Origin: UBA1081 sp045537555
GTDB lineage: Bacteria; Bacillota; Clostridia; Oscillospirales; Acutalibacteraceae
Direction of reading: 5' to 3'
DNA length: 64,000 bases
Assembly: GCA_045537555.1 (NCBI GenBank)
Contig: JAZSPR010000050.1
Location: 1-64,000, forward strand
Every line of letters begins with the position of its first letter. Position 1 is the stretch's first letter. This document shows positions 52,669 through 61,175 of this stretch, piece by piece. The notes beneath the pieces were generated by a model. The model saw only the letters and a list, made by a program, of their open reading frames with translations. It had not been told where the DNA came from and did not search any database. A program made the position numbers and the translations under genes.

Positions 52669-53271
52669 ATGTTTATGAAAAAAATATTGTTTGCGGTATT
52701 TACTGTTTTTGCACTTCTGATGCTCGTTGCATGTTCATCGGAAAAAGAAGAAACACCTGAAACACCCGATAATGAAGTACAGACTCAGGACAATCAGGAG
52801 CAGGTTGCTGATGATTCTGTTTTCGGTAAGTTTAATGCAAAAGATCTGAACGGTAATCCCGTTGACGAAAGCATCTTTGCAGAGAATAAGCTTACAATGG
52901 TAAATCTTTGGGGTACATTCTGCGGTCCGTGTATCAATGAAATGCCCCACCTCGGCGAAATTTCAAAGGAATATGCCGATAAGGGTTTCGGTGTTGTGGG
53001 TATTCTCGTTGATGTGACCGACAATGACGGCAATGTATTTGAGCCTCAGTTTAATGATGCACTTGATATCGTTGCACAGACAAAAGTTGAATATGTAAAT
53101 ATAGTTCCTTCAAAGGAGCTTATGCTTAAAAAAGTTGCTTCAGTTTTCAGCGTACCCGAAACAATTTTTGTTGATTCCGAAGGAAAACAAGTCGGTCAGA
53201 GTTATCTCGGTGCCAGAAGTAAAGACCAGTGGATAAAAATAATTGATGAACTGCTCGGTGAAGTTGAGTGA
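52669..53271 (+). CDS. Thioredoxin-like lipoprotein (TlpA/ResA type)
   Basis: 200 residues. Lipobox LMLVAC (Cys22), an acidic spacer (residues 23-50), then a thioredoxin fold with the active-site WGTFCGPC (Cys85, Cys88) and the cis-Pro region VPETIFVDSEG. It should reduce or exchange disulfides at the outer membrane face. Two ATGs (52669, 52675) are possible; the first is 5 nt after AAGG. It is followed with overlap by the CXXC microprotein and the 4Fe-4S membrane protein, which may supply electrons. Confidence 0.92.
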   Translation: MFMKKILFAVFTVFALLMLVACSSEKEETPETPDNEVQTQDNQEQVADDSVFGKFNAKDLNGNPVDESIFAENKLTMVNLWGTFCGPCINEMPHLGEISKEYADKGFGVVGILVDVTDNDGNVFEPQFNDALDIVAQTKVEYVNIVPSKELMLKKVASVFSVPETIFVDSEGKQVGQSYLGARSKDQWIKIIDELLGEVE

Positions 53272-53411
53272 AAAATAAAAAGAATATCATAACGGTTGTT
53301 CTTCTTGTGATTTCGGTTTTTTTTATTGTAATCGGAGTTATAAGGGAAGAACATCTTGAAGTGCTTGGTAAAGCTGTGAGAATCTGTCTGGAGTGTATCG
53401 GGATTGGGTAA
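53268..53411 (+). CDS. CD1871A-type CXXC membrane microprotein, 47 residues
   Basis: A small gene starting with GTG that overlaps the stop of the TlpA-like gene (GTGA). The protein has a basic N-terminus, one membrane span (IITVVLLVISVFFIVIGVI), then EVLGKAVRICLECIGIG with a CLEC motif at the very end. This is the signature of the CD1871A family of CXXC microproteins of Clostridia. Its stop overlaps the start of the 4Fe-4S protein by 8 nt, so the three genes are translated as a coupled unit. Function is not established; a redox relay or heme/metal-binding helper is plausible. Confidence 0.85.
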   Translation: MKNKKNIITVVLLVISVFFIVIGVIREEHLEVLGKAVRICLECIGIG

Positions 53412-54264
53412 ATTTTTATTGAAAATAAAAAAGAATATCCGCCTTATAATTCAGTTCGCATTCTTAGCTGTTACAAACGGCTATATCAAAGGTTTTATCG
53501 GCGGAAAAATATATACGGGGAAACTTAAGATGTTCTGTGTTCCGGGGCTTAACTGCTATTCGTGTCCCGGAGCTCTCGGTTCATGCCCTATGGGGGCATT
53601 ACAGTCCACACTCGGAAGCCGTGATTACTCATTTGCTTTCTATGTTCTGGGTATTCTGATGCTCTTCGGAGCTCTCGGCGGAAGATTTATCTGCGGTTTT
53701 CTTTGTCCTTTCGGTCTTTTTCAGGACTTGCTTTACAAAATCCCGTTTTTTAAAAAATTGAAAAACATCCCCGGTAACAGATTTCTGAAATATCTGAAAT
53801 ATGTTATTCTTGCGGTATTTGTAATTCTTATTCCCTTGTTTGCAGTTGATATGACGGGACTCGGCACTCCCGCTTTTTGTAAATACATCTGTCCGTCAGG
53901 CACATTTATGGCAGGTATTCCTCTTGCTGTTCTCAATGAATCAATAAGAAATGCCGCAGGATTCCTTTACACATGGAAAGTGGTAATTCTCGTTATAAAT
54001 ATAATTCTTTCAATTGTTTTTTACAGACCTTTCTGTAAGTATCTGTGTCCGCTCGGAGCCTTCTATTCGCTCTTTAATCCGATAGCACTTTTCAGATATA
54101 AAGTTGATGAAAACAAGTGTACCGGATGCGGTGCGTGTCAGAAAAAATGTCCGTGCGATATTCCCGTTATGAAAAAGCCTAACAGCACAGATTGTATACG
54201 GTGCGGAAAATGTATCAATATATGCCCCGAAGAGGCAATTGATATTGTTAAATTAGGAAAATAA
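53404..54264 (+). CDS. Membrane 4Fe-4S protein (NapH/NosR-like)
   Basis: 286 residues with about five membrane spans. Cytoplasm-facing Cys motifs: FCVPGLNCYSCPGALGSCPM near residue 45, ICGFLCPFGLFQD and FCKYLCPLGAFYSLF. Two ferredoxin clusters at the C-terminus read CTGCGACQKKCPCDIP and CIRCGKCINICPEEAID. NapH-like proteins move electrons across or along the membrane. With the TlpA-like lipoprotein and the CXXC microprotein it suggests a route that sends reducing power outward to thiols. The start is TTG 53404 with CTGGAG upstream; somewhat uncertain. Confidence 0.9.
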   Translation: MGKFLLKIKKNIRLIIQFAFLAVTNGYIKGFIGGKIYTGKLKMFCVPGLNCYSCPGALGSCPMGALQSTLGSRDYSFAFYVLGILMLFGALGGRFICGFLCPFGLFQDLLYKIPFFKKLKNIPGNRFLKYLKYVILAVFVILIPLFAVDMTGLGTPAFCKYICPSGTFMAGIPLAVLNESIRNAAGFLYTWKVVILVINIILSIVFYRPFCKYLCPLGAFYSLFNPIALFRYKVDENKCTGCGACQKKCPCDIPVMKKPNSTDCIRCGKCINICPEEAIDIVKLGK

Positions 54265-54335
54265 ATTGTAAATTAACTCTTTTTAGCATGGAGTTTGTGA
54301 AAATTAAAACAAAATGTTAACTTTTTAAAATTTGG

Positions 54336-54364
54336 TTGACTGGAAAATAGTAATGTAGTATTAT
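54336..54364 (+). promoter_or_regulatory. Promoter of the 44-residue peptide gene
   Basis: TTGACT, 17-nt spacer, TATTAT, 34 nt before the start codon. Confidence 0.75.
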
Positions 54365-54398
54365 AAACTTACAAATTTTGTTTTAGGAGGAAATAAAA

Positions 54399-54533
54399 AT
54401 GGTATTTCTTATCAAGCTTCTCGTAAAGATCATCAAGGTTGTTATCGCTCTCAACAAGTTCGGCCTTCTTGACGAAGTTGTTAGCATGCTTGCTGGCCTC
54501 GTTCCCGAAGAATATTCAGATCTTCTTGCTTAA
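54399..54533 (+). CDS. 44-residue amphipathic peptide (candidate precursor or membrane peptide)
   Basis: Begins VFLIKLLVKIIKVVIALNKF after Met: cationic and hydrophobic with Lys at 6, 10, 13 and 20. It then turns acidic (LLDEVVSMLAGL, VPEEYSDLLA). There is no Cys, no lipobox and no typical double-Gly leader. It has TAGGAGG 8 nt before ATG, its own promoter and a strong terminator directly after, so it should be an abundant short transcript. The next gene downstream is the first of the radical SAM cluster, 127 nt away. It could be a peptide modified by that cluster, a phenol-soluble-modulin-like peptide or a small membrane regulator. No family recognised. Confidence 0.7.
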   Translation: MVFLIKLLVKIIKVVIALNKFGLLDEVVSMLAGLVPEEYSDLLA

Positions 54534-54550
54534 TTGTTTTTTGAAAAAAC

Positions 54551-54577
54551 AGACCGGTTTATGCCGGTCTTTTTTTC
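54551..54577 (+). terminator. Terminator of the peptide gene
   Basis: Stem AGACCGG / CCGGTCT with a 6-nt loop, then TTTTTTT. It separates the peptide transcript from the radical SAM operon. Confidence 0.9.
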
Positions 54578-54590
54578 TTTTTATGTTTTA

Positions 54591-54619
54591 TTGACAATAT
54601 ATATATATAATGTTATAAT
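54591..54619 (+). promoter_or_regulatory. Perfect consensus promoter of the radical SAM operon
   Basis: TTGACA (54591-54596), exactly 17 nt, TATAAT (54614-54619). The spacer is an AT alternation. The start codon is 40 nt downstream. Confidence 0.85.
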
Positions 54620-54659
54620 TATATATTGAAAATATATGCGCAAACGGAGGTTGACGGAT

Positions 54660-56579
54660 ATGAAAAATGTATATTTTGTTCAGGCGGATGTGTCGGCGTG
54701 TTCAGGCACAAAAAACTCATATCTGCCCTATACTGCGGGTATTCTTATTGCATCTGCGTGGACAAGTCAGGTTGTACGTGATAACTTCTGTTTCAAAGGT
54801 TTTCTTTTCCTTCGTGAAGATGTTAAAAAAGTTGTTGAACATCTTGAAAATCCTGCATATATCGGCTTTTCAAATTATTGCTGGAGTACGGAATATAATA
54901 AATGTCTGGCAGAAGCCGTAAAAGAAAAATTCCCCGATTGTGTAATCAATTTCGGCGGTCATAATGTTCCCGATAATTTCAGCTTTCTTGAAGATTATCC
55001 GTATATTGATGTTCTCAGCCACGGTGAAGGTGAAGAAACAATAACATCATTGCTTGAAGCGATTGCTCTCGGTACTTCGTTTGATGAAGTCAATAACATT
55101 TCATTCAGAAAGCCTGACGGCTCTTTTGTGAGAACTCCCACAAAGCTTCAGACAACACTTGATTATCCGTCACCTTATCTTGAGGGATGGTTTGACGATA
55201 TAATTGCAGAGCATCCCGAAATCACATTCAATGCAATTCTTGAAACAAGCAGGGGATGTCCCAATCAGTGTGCTTATTGTGACTGGGGACTTCTGAAATC
55301 AAAAACAAGACTTTTCCCGATTGAGCGCATAAAAAAAGAAATACAGTGGATGTCTGATAATAAAATTGCTTTCGTATGGGGCGCTGATGCGAATTTCGGT
55401 ATGTTTAAAAGGGATATTGAAATTGCAAAAGAATTAGCCGCCGTAAAAAAGAAGACGGGTTATCCCGAAAGAATGCGTATGAACTACGCAAAGAACAATT
55501 TTGAAACAGTTTTTGAAATTGTGAAGATATTCAAAGAATGTGAATTCGACAGAATCGGTGCAACACTTTCTTTCCAGAGCCTTTCCCCCGTTGTGCTTGA
55601 AAATATAGGCAGAAAAAACACTTCTCTTGATTTTTATAAAAACCTTCTTACAAAATATAATACAGAGAATATGAAGACCTATTCGGAGCTTATTTTAGGG
55701 CTTCCCGGTGAAACATACGAAAGCTTTATAAGAGGAATAGGCACGTTGTTTGAAATCGGTCAGCATTTTGTTTTTGCCGTTTACGGATGTATTCTTCTTC
55801 CCAATTCATTGATGGGGCAGAAGGATTATATCGAAAAACACGGTATAAAAAGTGTAAAATCAGAAATAGTCAGGTTCCATGCAGATGCAGGTGAATTTGC
55901 CATTCCCGAATATAATGACCTTATTGTTGAAACAAACACAATGAGCCGTGAAATGTGGGTAAGAGCTACGGCATTTTACTATATGACTATGGCTTTTCAC
56001 GGTAACGGTCTGCTTCGTGCATTCGGTATTTATCTGTTTTATGAAAAAAATATACCTTATGAAAAGTTCTATGATGCAGCAATTGATTATTTTGAAAATA
56101 ATCCCGACCTCAATATATCAAAGCTCTATTTTGATGTAAAAAGACATGCTGATGAGCTGTCCCGCGGTATTGAAACGGGTAAAATGGTTTTCAGCAAATG
56201 TGAAGATGTTGTGTGGGATGACCATGAATATGTTGTTCTTCATGTGCTTGAGGATACGGATAAATTCTATGATGAAATGCTGCCGTTCCTGAGTTCTTTC
56301 AATATTGAGAAAGATATTTTTGAAGATTTGCTCACTTATCAGAAGAACATCCTCAGAAAGCCTTCCGATGCTGAGAAAACGGTCAGTCTCAATTACGATA
56401 TTCACACATTCCTTAAAAATATTTATGTTAATGTCGTGAATCCTCTTGAAAAGAAAAAACATACACTCGTTATGCGTGACACAAATGTTTATGATAACTG
56501 GCGTGATTTCGGTAAGTTCGTTATATGGTACGGCAGAATGGGCTGGTCATCGTATAAAGATGATGTAACTCAAATTTAA
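54660..56579 (+). CDS. Cobalamin-type radical SAM enzyme, cluster paralogue 1
   Basis: 639 residues. An N-terminal B12-binding-like Rossmann region (about 1-165: GFSNYCWSTEYNK, VINFGGHNVPDN, SHGEGEETITSLLE), then the radical SAM domain with Cys200, Cys204 and Cys207 in ETSRGCPNQCAYCDWG. ELILGLPGETYESF is at residues 343-356. A C-terminal region of about 200 residues ends in KFVIWYGRMGW. The start is ATG 54660, 9 nt after GGAGG; it matches the start of the two paralogues. B12-type radical SAM enzymes methylate or rearrange unactivated carbons. The DxHxxG cobalamin motif is absent, as is usual in this class. Substrate unknown. First gene of the operon. Confidence 0.85.
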   Translation: MKNVYFVQADVSACSGTKNSYLPYTAGILIASAWTSQVVRDNFCFKGFLFLREDVKKVVEHLENPAYIGFSNYCWSTEYNKCLAEAVKEKFPDCVINFGGHNVPDNFSFLEDYPYIDVLSHGEGEETITSLLEAIALGTSFDEVNNISFRKPDGSFVRTPTKLQTTLDYPSPYLEGWFDDIIAEHPEITFNAILETSRGCPNQCAYCDWGLLKSKTRLFPIERIKKEIQWMSDNKIAFVWGADANFGMFKRDIEIAKELAAVKKKTGYPERMRMNYAKNNFETVFEIVKIFKECEFDRIGATLSFQSLSPVVLENIGRKNTSLDFYKNLLTKYNTENMKTYSELILGLPGETYESFIRGIGTLFEIGQHFVFAVYGCILLPNSLMGQKDYIEKHGIKSVKSEIVRFHADAGEFAIPEYNDLIVETNTMSREMWVRATAFYYMTMAFHGNGLLRAFGIYLFYEKNIPYEKFYDAAIDYFENNPDLNISKLYFDVKRHADELSRGIETGKMVFSKCEDVVWDDHEYVVLHVLEDTDKFYDEMLPFLSSFNIEKDIFEDLLTYQKNILRKPSDAEKTVSLNYDIHTFLKNIYVNVVNPLEKKKHTLVMRDTNVYDNWRDFGKFVIWYGRMGWSSYKDDVTQI

Positions 56580-56596
56580 AAAGGCAGGTGGAAACC

Positions 56597-58519
56597 GTGA
56601 AAAAGAATATTTATATGGTGCAGGCGAATTATCTTCACGGTAATTCCACATATTTCCCTTATGCCGTCGGCACTCTTATTGCGAATGCAAAAAAAGATGA
56701 AAGAATAAATGAAATTTATAATTTCGGTGAAATCTTCTTCTTAAGAGAAGACACGGATGCGGTTGTCGGCAGAATGGACAATCCCGCTGTTGTCGGTTTT
56801 TCAAATTATCTCTGGAATTATGAATACAATAAAGTTCTGGCAGGTAAAATCCGTAAAAAATACCCCGATTGTATAATTATTTTCGGCGGTCATCATATCG
56901 GAGAAAACAATGAAGTTTTCTCTGACTGTCCCGTTGCCGATTACTTCATTTTCGGTGAAGGTGAAGAAGTGTTCAGCCGTCTTTTACTTGCATTGGCGAG
57001 TTTCGGAGATGTAAAAGATATCCCCAATATCGCATATAAAGAAAACGGTGAATTCCGTTATACCTTTAAGCAGTGCATTGAATCAACGGACTATCCTTCA
57101 CCTTATCTTACAGGTGTTTTTGATGATATTCTCAAAAAACATCCGTCTCTAAAATTCTATGCAATTATTGAAACAAGCCGTGGTTGTCCTTATAAGTGCA
57201 AATACTGTGACTGGGGTAATCTTGATTCAAAAAAGGTCAAGTTTTTCCCGAAAGAAAAGATTTTCAAAGAACTTGAATGGCTGGCTGCTCACGGCGTTGA
57301 CACCTTCGGCGGTGCGGATGCCAATTTCGGCATTGTAAAGAGTGACGAAGAGTATATCAATAAAATGGTTGAAATCCATAACTCAACGGGGCACCTTAAA
57401 AACTTCCAGACTTCATATGCAAAAAACAGTAATGACATTGTTTTTAATATGACAAAAAAACTCAATGACTGCGGAATGAACAAGGGTGTTACACTTTCTT
57501 TCCAGTCAATGAGTGAAGAAGCTCTTAAAAATGTGGGCAGAGAAAATATATCAATTGACAGCTATAAAGCACTTCTTTCAAGATATGCCGAGCATTCAAT
57601 TGCAACTTATACGGAGCTTATTTTAGGGCTTCCCGGTGAAACATATGAAAGCTTTGTAAAGGGAATTGAAACACTTCTTCTGGCAGGTCAGCACCACGCA
57701 ATTTATATCCACAACTGTGAATATCTGCCGTGTGCAGGTATGAGCGACAGGGAATACACACAGAAATTTAAAATCGGTGTTTCAAAGATTCCTCTCAATC
57801 AGCCTCACAGAGAAGCTTCAACAATTGATGAAATCACGGAATATTCAAAAATCGTTACTTCAACGTATTCAATGACACAGTCCGACTGGGTGAAAATCAA
57901 TATGTTTGCGTGTGCCGTGCAGTGTTTTCATCACGGCGGACTTCTGCCCTTTTTTGCAATTTATCTTCACAACGAAAAGGGAATAAAATACACTCAGTTT
58001 TATTCAGAATTTATTGATTATATTTATTCCGATAAAAATACTCTTGTTTACAAAGTTTTTAAAGAAATAGAAAACAGACTCCATTCAGTTATAAATGAAA
58101 ACAGGGAGCTTACTTTTGTTGATGACAGATTCGGCGATGTTGTATGGCCCCTTGAAGAATATGCATTTCTTAATTTTGTTTATGATATTGATACATTTTT
58201 TAAAGAAGCAGAGGCTTTTCTCAGAAACTACATTGATGACGAAATGTTCAGTCAGCTTCTCGCATTCCAGAAAATGATGTTAAAACAGCAAAAAACAGAA
58301 ATTCAGAAAGCAGAATTTGATTATAACTTTTATGAGTATTTTTCAGCTGTTTATAAAAACGGATTCACTCCTCTGAAAAAAGAAAAATCCGTATATTCAC
58401 TCAATAATCATAAACAGTATGACACTTTTGCAGACTATGCACGTTTTTCTGTCTGGTACGGCAGAAAAGAATTCGGCAATCTTAATCTCAATTTAACGGA
58501 AAGGGCGGAAGACAGATGA
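56597..58519 (+). CDS. Cobalamin-type radical SAM enzyme, cluster paralogue 2
   Basis: 640 residues, same layout as the gene before it: KNIYMVQANYLHG start, IIFGGHHIGENN, FGEGEEVFSRLL, [4Fe-4S] ligands Cys197, Cys201 and Cys204 in ETSRGCPYKCKYCDWG, LILGLPGETYESFVKG, and C-terminal ARFSVWYGRKEF. The DNA around the LGLPGETYE motif is almost identical to paralogue 1, so the genes arose by tandem duplication. The start was set at GTG 56597, with AGGTGG 5 nt upstream; a GTG at 56588 overlaps that ribosome site. Its stop overlaps the next ATG (ATGA), so the products are probably made in fixed ratio. Confidence 0.85.
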   Translation: MKKNIYMVQANYLHGNSTYFPYAVGTLIANAKKDERINEIYNFGEIFFLREDTDAVVGRMDNPAVVGFSNYLWNYEYNKVLAGKIRKKYPDCIIIFGGHHIGENNEVFSDCPVADYFIFGEGEEVFSRLLLALASFGDVKDIPNIAYKENGEFRYTFKQCIESTDYPSPYLTGVFDDILKKHPSLKFYAIIETSRGCPYKCKYCDWGNLDSKKVKFFPKEKIFKELEWLAAHGVDTFGGADANFGIVKSDEEYINKMVEIHNSTGHLKNFQTSYAKNSNDIVFNMTKKLNDCGMNKGVTLSFQSMSEEALKNVGRENISIDSYKALLSRYAEHSIATYTELILGLPGETYESFVKGIETLLLAGQHHAIYIHNCEYLPCAGMSDREYTQKFKIGVSKIPLNQPHREASTIDEITEYSKIVTSTYSMTQSDWVKINMFACAVQCFHHGGLLPFFAIYLHNEKGIKYTQFYSEFIDYIYSDKNTLVYKVFKEIENRLHSVINENRELTFVDDRFGDVVWPLEEYAFLNFVYDIDTFFKEAEAFLRNYIDDEMFSQLLAFQKMMLKQQKTEIQKAEFDYNFYEYFSAVYKNGFTPLKKEKSVYSLNNHKQYDTFADYARFSVWYGRKEFGNLNLNLTERAEDR

Positions 58520-60438
58520 AAAAGAGCTATTATCTTGTTCAGGTCGGTGTAACTTTTTCTTCACCCTGCTTTCTGCCTTATTCTGCAGGCTGTATTGCGG
58601 CTTATCTCAGGAATGATAAAGCAATAACCGATAATTATGTAATTCCCGATATAATCGGGCTCAGAGAAAAAATTGAGGACGTTATAAAACGTTTTGATAA
58701 TCCCGATTTTGTAGGTTTCACATGTTTTACATGGAATCTTGAATATAACAAAACTCTTGCAAAGGAGCTTAAGAAGAGATTCCCCGATGTAAAAATTATT
58801 TTCGGCGGTCACAGTGTGCCTGCAGGTCATGAATTCCTTGAAAAATATGAATTTATTGATTACCTTATGCACAATGAAGGCGAAGAAACAACCGCTTTAT
58901 TCTTCAAAGCAATTGCAGACGGTACACCTCTTTCCCAAGTGCCCAATCTCTCTTTCAGAGATGAAAACGGCAACTGTGTAACAACCGAGGACTATCACCC
59001 TTGTGATATTTCGGCATATCCCTCTCCCTATACAGCAGGAGTATTTGACCACCTGATAAAAGAATATCCCGAAATTGAGTTTCACGCAACACTTGAAACA
59101 AACAGGGGTTGTCCCTATGCGTGTGCATACTGTGAATGGTGTTTTACAAAAAAAATCCGTCAGTTCCCGATGGAAAAGATAAAATCGGAAATCAGATGGA
59201 TGGCAGAAAACAAAATCCGTTACTGCTATTGTGCAGATGCAAATTTCGGCATTTTTTCACGTGATGTTGATATAGCACAGTACGTTGTTGACTGTAAGAA
59301 AGAATACGGTTATCCAGAAGTTTTCAAGCCCTGCTATGCAAAGGAAAGTGACGATACTGTTTTTGAAGCGGGTTATATCCTTAATAAAAACAACGCCGAC
59401 AAAGGTGTTACTCTTGCATATCAGTCACTTGACCCGCACACACTCGAAAATATCGGCAGAAAGAACCTCACACTCGAGCATTTTTCGTCTCTTGATGCAA
59501 GATATAATGAGGCGGGGATTCCCACTTATACCGAGCTTATCTTAGGTCTGCCCGGTGAAACTTATGAGAGCTTCTGCAGAGGTATATGCCGTCTGCTTGA
59601 ATCGGGTCAGAACAATTCAATGACCGTTTATGAGTGTCAGGTTTATCCCAATACGCCGATGGGGAATGAAGAATACAAAGAAAAGCACGGTATAAAAACT
59701 TCAAGAATCCCTCTTTTCGGTATTCATTACAATCCCGAATTCAACGGCGTGGGTGAGTTTATAGATGTTATAACGGAAACAAAGACAATGCCCCATAAAG
59801 ACTGGGTAAAGGCTTATATGTTCTCGGTTATTCTGCAGACTTTCCACCACCTAGGTCTTATCCGCTATTTTGCAATTTACATCAACAAAGAAAAAGGCGT
59901 TTCTTACTATGATTTCTATAATCAGCTTTATGATTATATCTTTGATGTGAATAAAGGCTTTCTCAATAAGTTTTTTAAAGAACTTTATGACAGAAAGCTT
60001 GATTCCGAAAAGGCTGAATGGACTTATCAGAGAGATCTTTTCAGTACAACGGGCTGGTATTTTGAAGAAGGCGCATTCCTTGAAATGGCTTACCACAGCG
60101 ATGAATTCAATGAAGATATAAAGCCCTTTCTTCTCTCATTCGGCATTGAAGATGATATATTCAATGATTTGTTTGAGTATCAGAAAAAGCTTATAAGAAA
60201 GCCCTTTATCAATGAAGTTGAAATAAAGTCAGGATACAGTTTCTATAAGTATTTCAATGCGATTGATGAAGGCAGATATGATAAACTCAGAAAAGTGAAC
60301 AATACGCTTTCAATAAAAGCACATAAAGACATTCAGTCATGGGATGTCTATGCAAGGGAAGTTATATGGTTCGGCAAGCGTTACAGCGCAACGCTCCTTG
60401 TAAATCCCAGAGAGAAAATAACTTATACGGAAGAATAA
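58516..60438 (+). CDS. Cobalamin-type radical SAM enzyme, cluster paralogue 3
   Basis: 640 residues: KKSYYLVQVGVTFSSP start, IIFGGHSVPAGH, HNEGEETTALFF, and the radical SAM motif ETNRGCPYACAYCEWC with Cys199, Cys203, Cys206 plus an extra Cys209 not found in the other two. LILGLPGETYESFCRG and a C-terminal REVIWFGKRYS follow. The extra Cys next to the cluster and Asn in place of Ser in ETNRG set it apart, so the three paralogues probably catalyse different steps. Third gene of the operon, followed by the glycosyltransferase after 2 nt. Confidence 0.85.
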   Translation: MKKSYYLVQVGVTFSSPCFLPYSAGCIAAYLRNDKAITDNYVIPDIIGLREKIEDVIKRFDNPDFVGFTCFTWNLEYNKTLAKELKKRFPDVKIIFGGHSVPAGHEFLEKYEFIDYLMHNEGEETTALFFKAIADGTPLSQVPNLSFRDENGNCVTTEDYHPCDISAYPSPYTAGVFDHLIKEYPEIEFHATLETNRGCPYACAYCEWCFTKKIRQFPMEKIKSEIRWMAENKIRYCYCADANFGIFSRDVDIAQYVVDCKKEYGYPEVFKPCYAKESDDTVFEAGYILNKNNADKGVTLAYQSLDPHTLENIGRKNLTLEHFSSLDARYNEAGIPTYTELILGLPGETYESFCRGICRLLESGQNNSMTVYECQVYPNTPMGNEEYKEKHGIKTSRIPLFGIHYNPEFNGVGEFIDVITETKTMPHKDWVKAYMFSVILQTFHHLGLIRYFAIYINKEKGVSYYDFYNQLYDYIFDVNKGFLNKFFKELYDRKLDSEKAEWTYQRDLFSTTGWYFEEGAFLEMAYHSDEFNEDIKPFLLSFGIEDDIFNDLFEYQKKLIRKPFINEVEIKSGYSFYKYFNAIDEGRYDKLRKVNNTLSIKAHKDIQSWDVYAREVIWFGKRYSATLLVNPREKITYTEE

Positions 60439-60440
60439 AA

Positions 60441-61175
60441 ATGCAGTTTGAACAGGTTTCGGTAATAATAGGTGCAACGGATGAGGATGAAGCACTCAGA
60501 AAAACCGTTGAGAGCATAATGGAAAACTGTGACAGGGCAGATATTGCAAGGATAATTATTGTGATATCCGCAACGGCATCACAGGGCTGTAAAAATGCAA
60601 TTGAATATCTGAAAGAAAAATACGGCGACATTGTATTTTCAATGGTTCAGAAGCGTAAATACGTAGGCGGTGCCATACGTGACGGTTTTGATATTGCCGA
60701 GTCCTCACATCTTATGTTATTGCCTGCAGATATGGCAATAGGTCTTGGCTGTGTGCCCGAAATGATTGAACGGGCAAAAAAAGAGCCTGATGTCATTGCA
60801 AAAACATCACGCTGGATGAAAACGGACGCATTTCACGGTTACAGTCCTTCAAAAAAGATAATGAACAGATTATCACAGATTTTTCTTCGTGTTCTTTTTA
60901 ATGAAAACCTTACTGATTTTACAAATTCCGTTCAGACATTTCCTTCATATGTCCATAAAAACGGCAACTGGCATGAAGAGGGGTTCCCGTATCTTCTTGA
61001 AATGGTTCTTCTGCCGCTGAGAATGGGTGTGAAGTTCCGTGAATTTCCCGCAGAGTGTTTCAGCAGGGAAGAAGGTAAATCAAAAAATTCTGCAGGGCAG
61101 ACAGCAATGTATCTGAAAACTGCATTAAGAATAAGATTTACACCAAAAAATAAACTATTCAGGGTGACAGAATAA
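60441..61175 (+). CDS. Glycosyltransferase family 2-like protein
   Basis: 244 residues, a single GT-A domain: QVSVIIGATDEDEALRKTVE start, a central KRKYVGGAIRDGFDIAES and LMLLPADMAIGLG where the DxD metal motif should stand (only the first Asp is kept: A-D-M). The C-terminal part (GFPYLLEMVLLPLRMGVKFR) fits polyprenyl-phosphate hexosyl-transferase-like GT2 proteins without membrane anchor. The start is ATG 60441, 2 nt after the third radical SAM gene. It suggests the cluster product carries a sugar, or that a lipid-linked sugar is the substrate. Confidence 0.78.
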   Translation: MQFEQVSVIIGATDEDEALRKTVESIMENCDRADIARIIIVISATASQGCKNAIEYLKEKYGDIVFSMVQKRKYVGGAIRDGFDIAESSHLMLLPADMAIGLGCVPEMIERAKKEPDVIAKTSRWMKTDAFHGYSPSKKIMNRLSQIFLRVLFNENLTDFTNSVQTFPSYVHKNGNWHEEGFPYLLEMVLLPLRMGVKFREFPAECFSREEGKSKNSAGQTAMYLKTALRIRFTPKNKLFRVTE

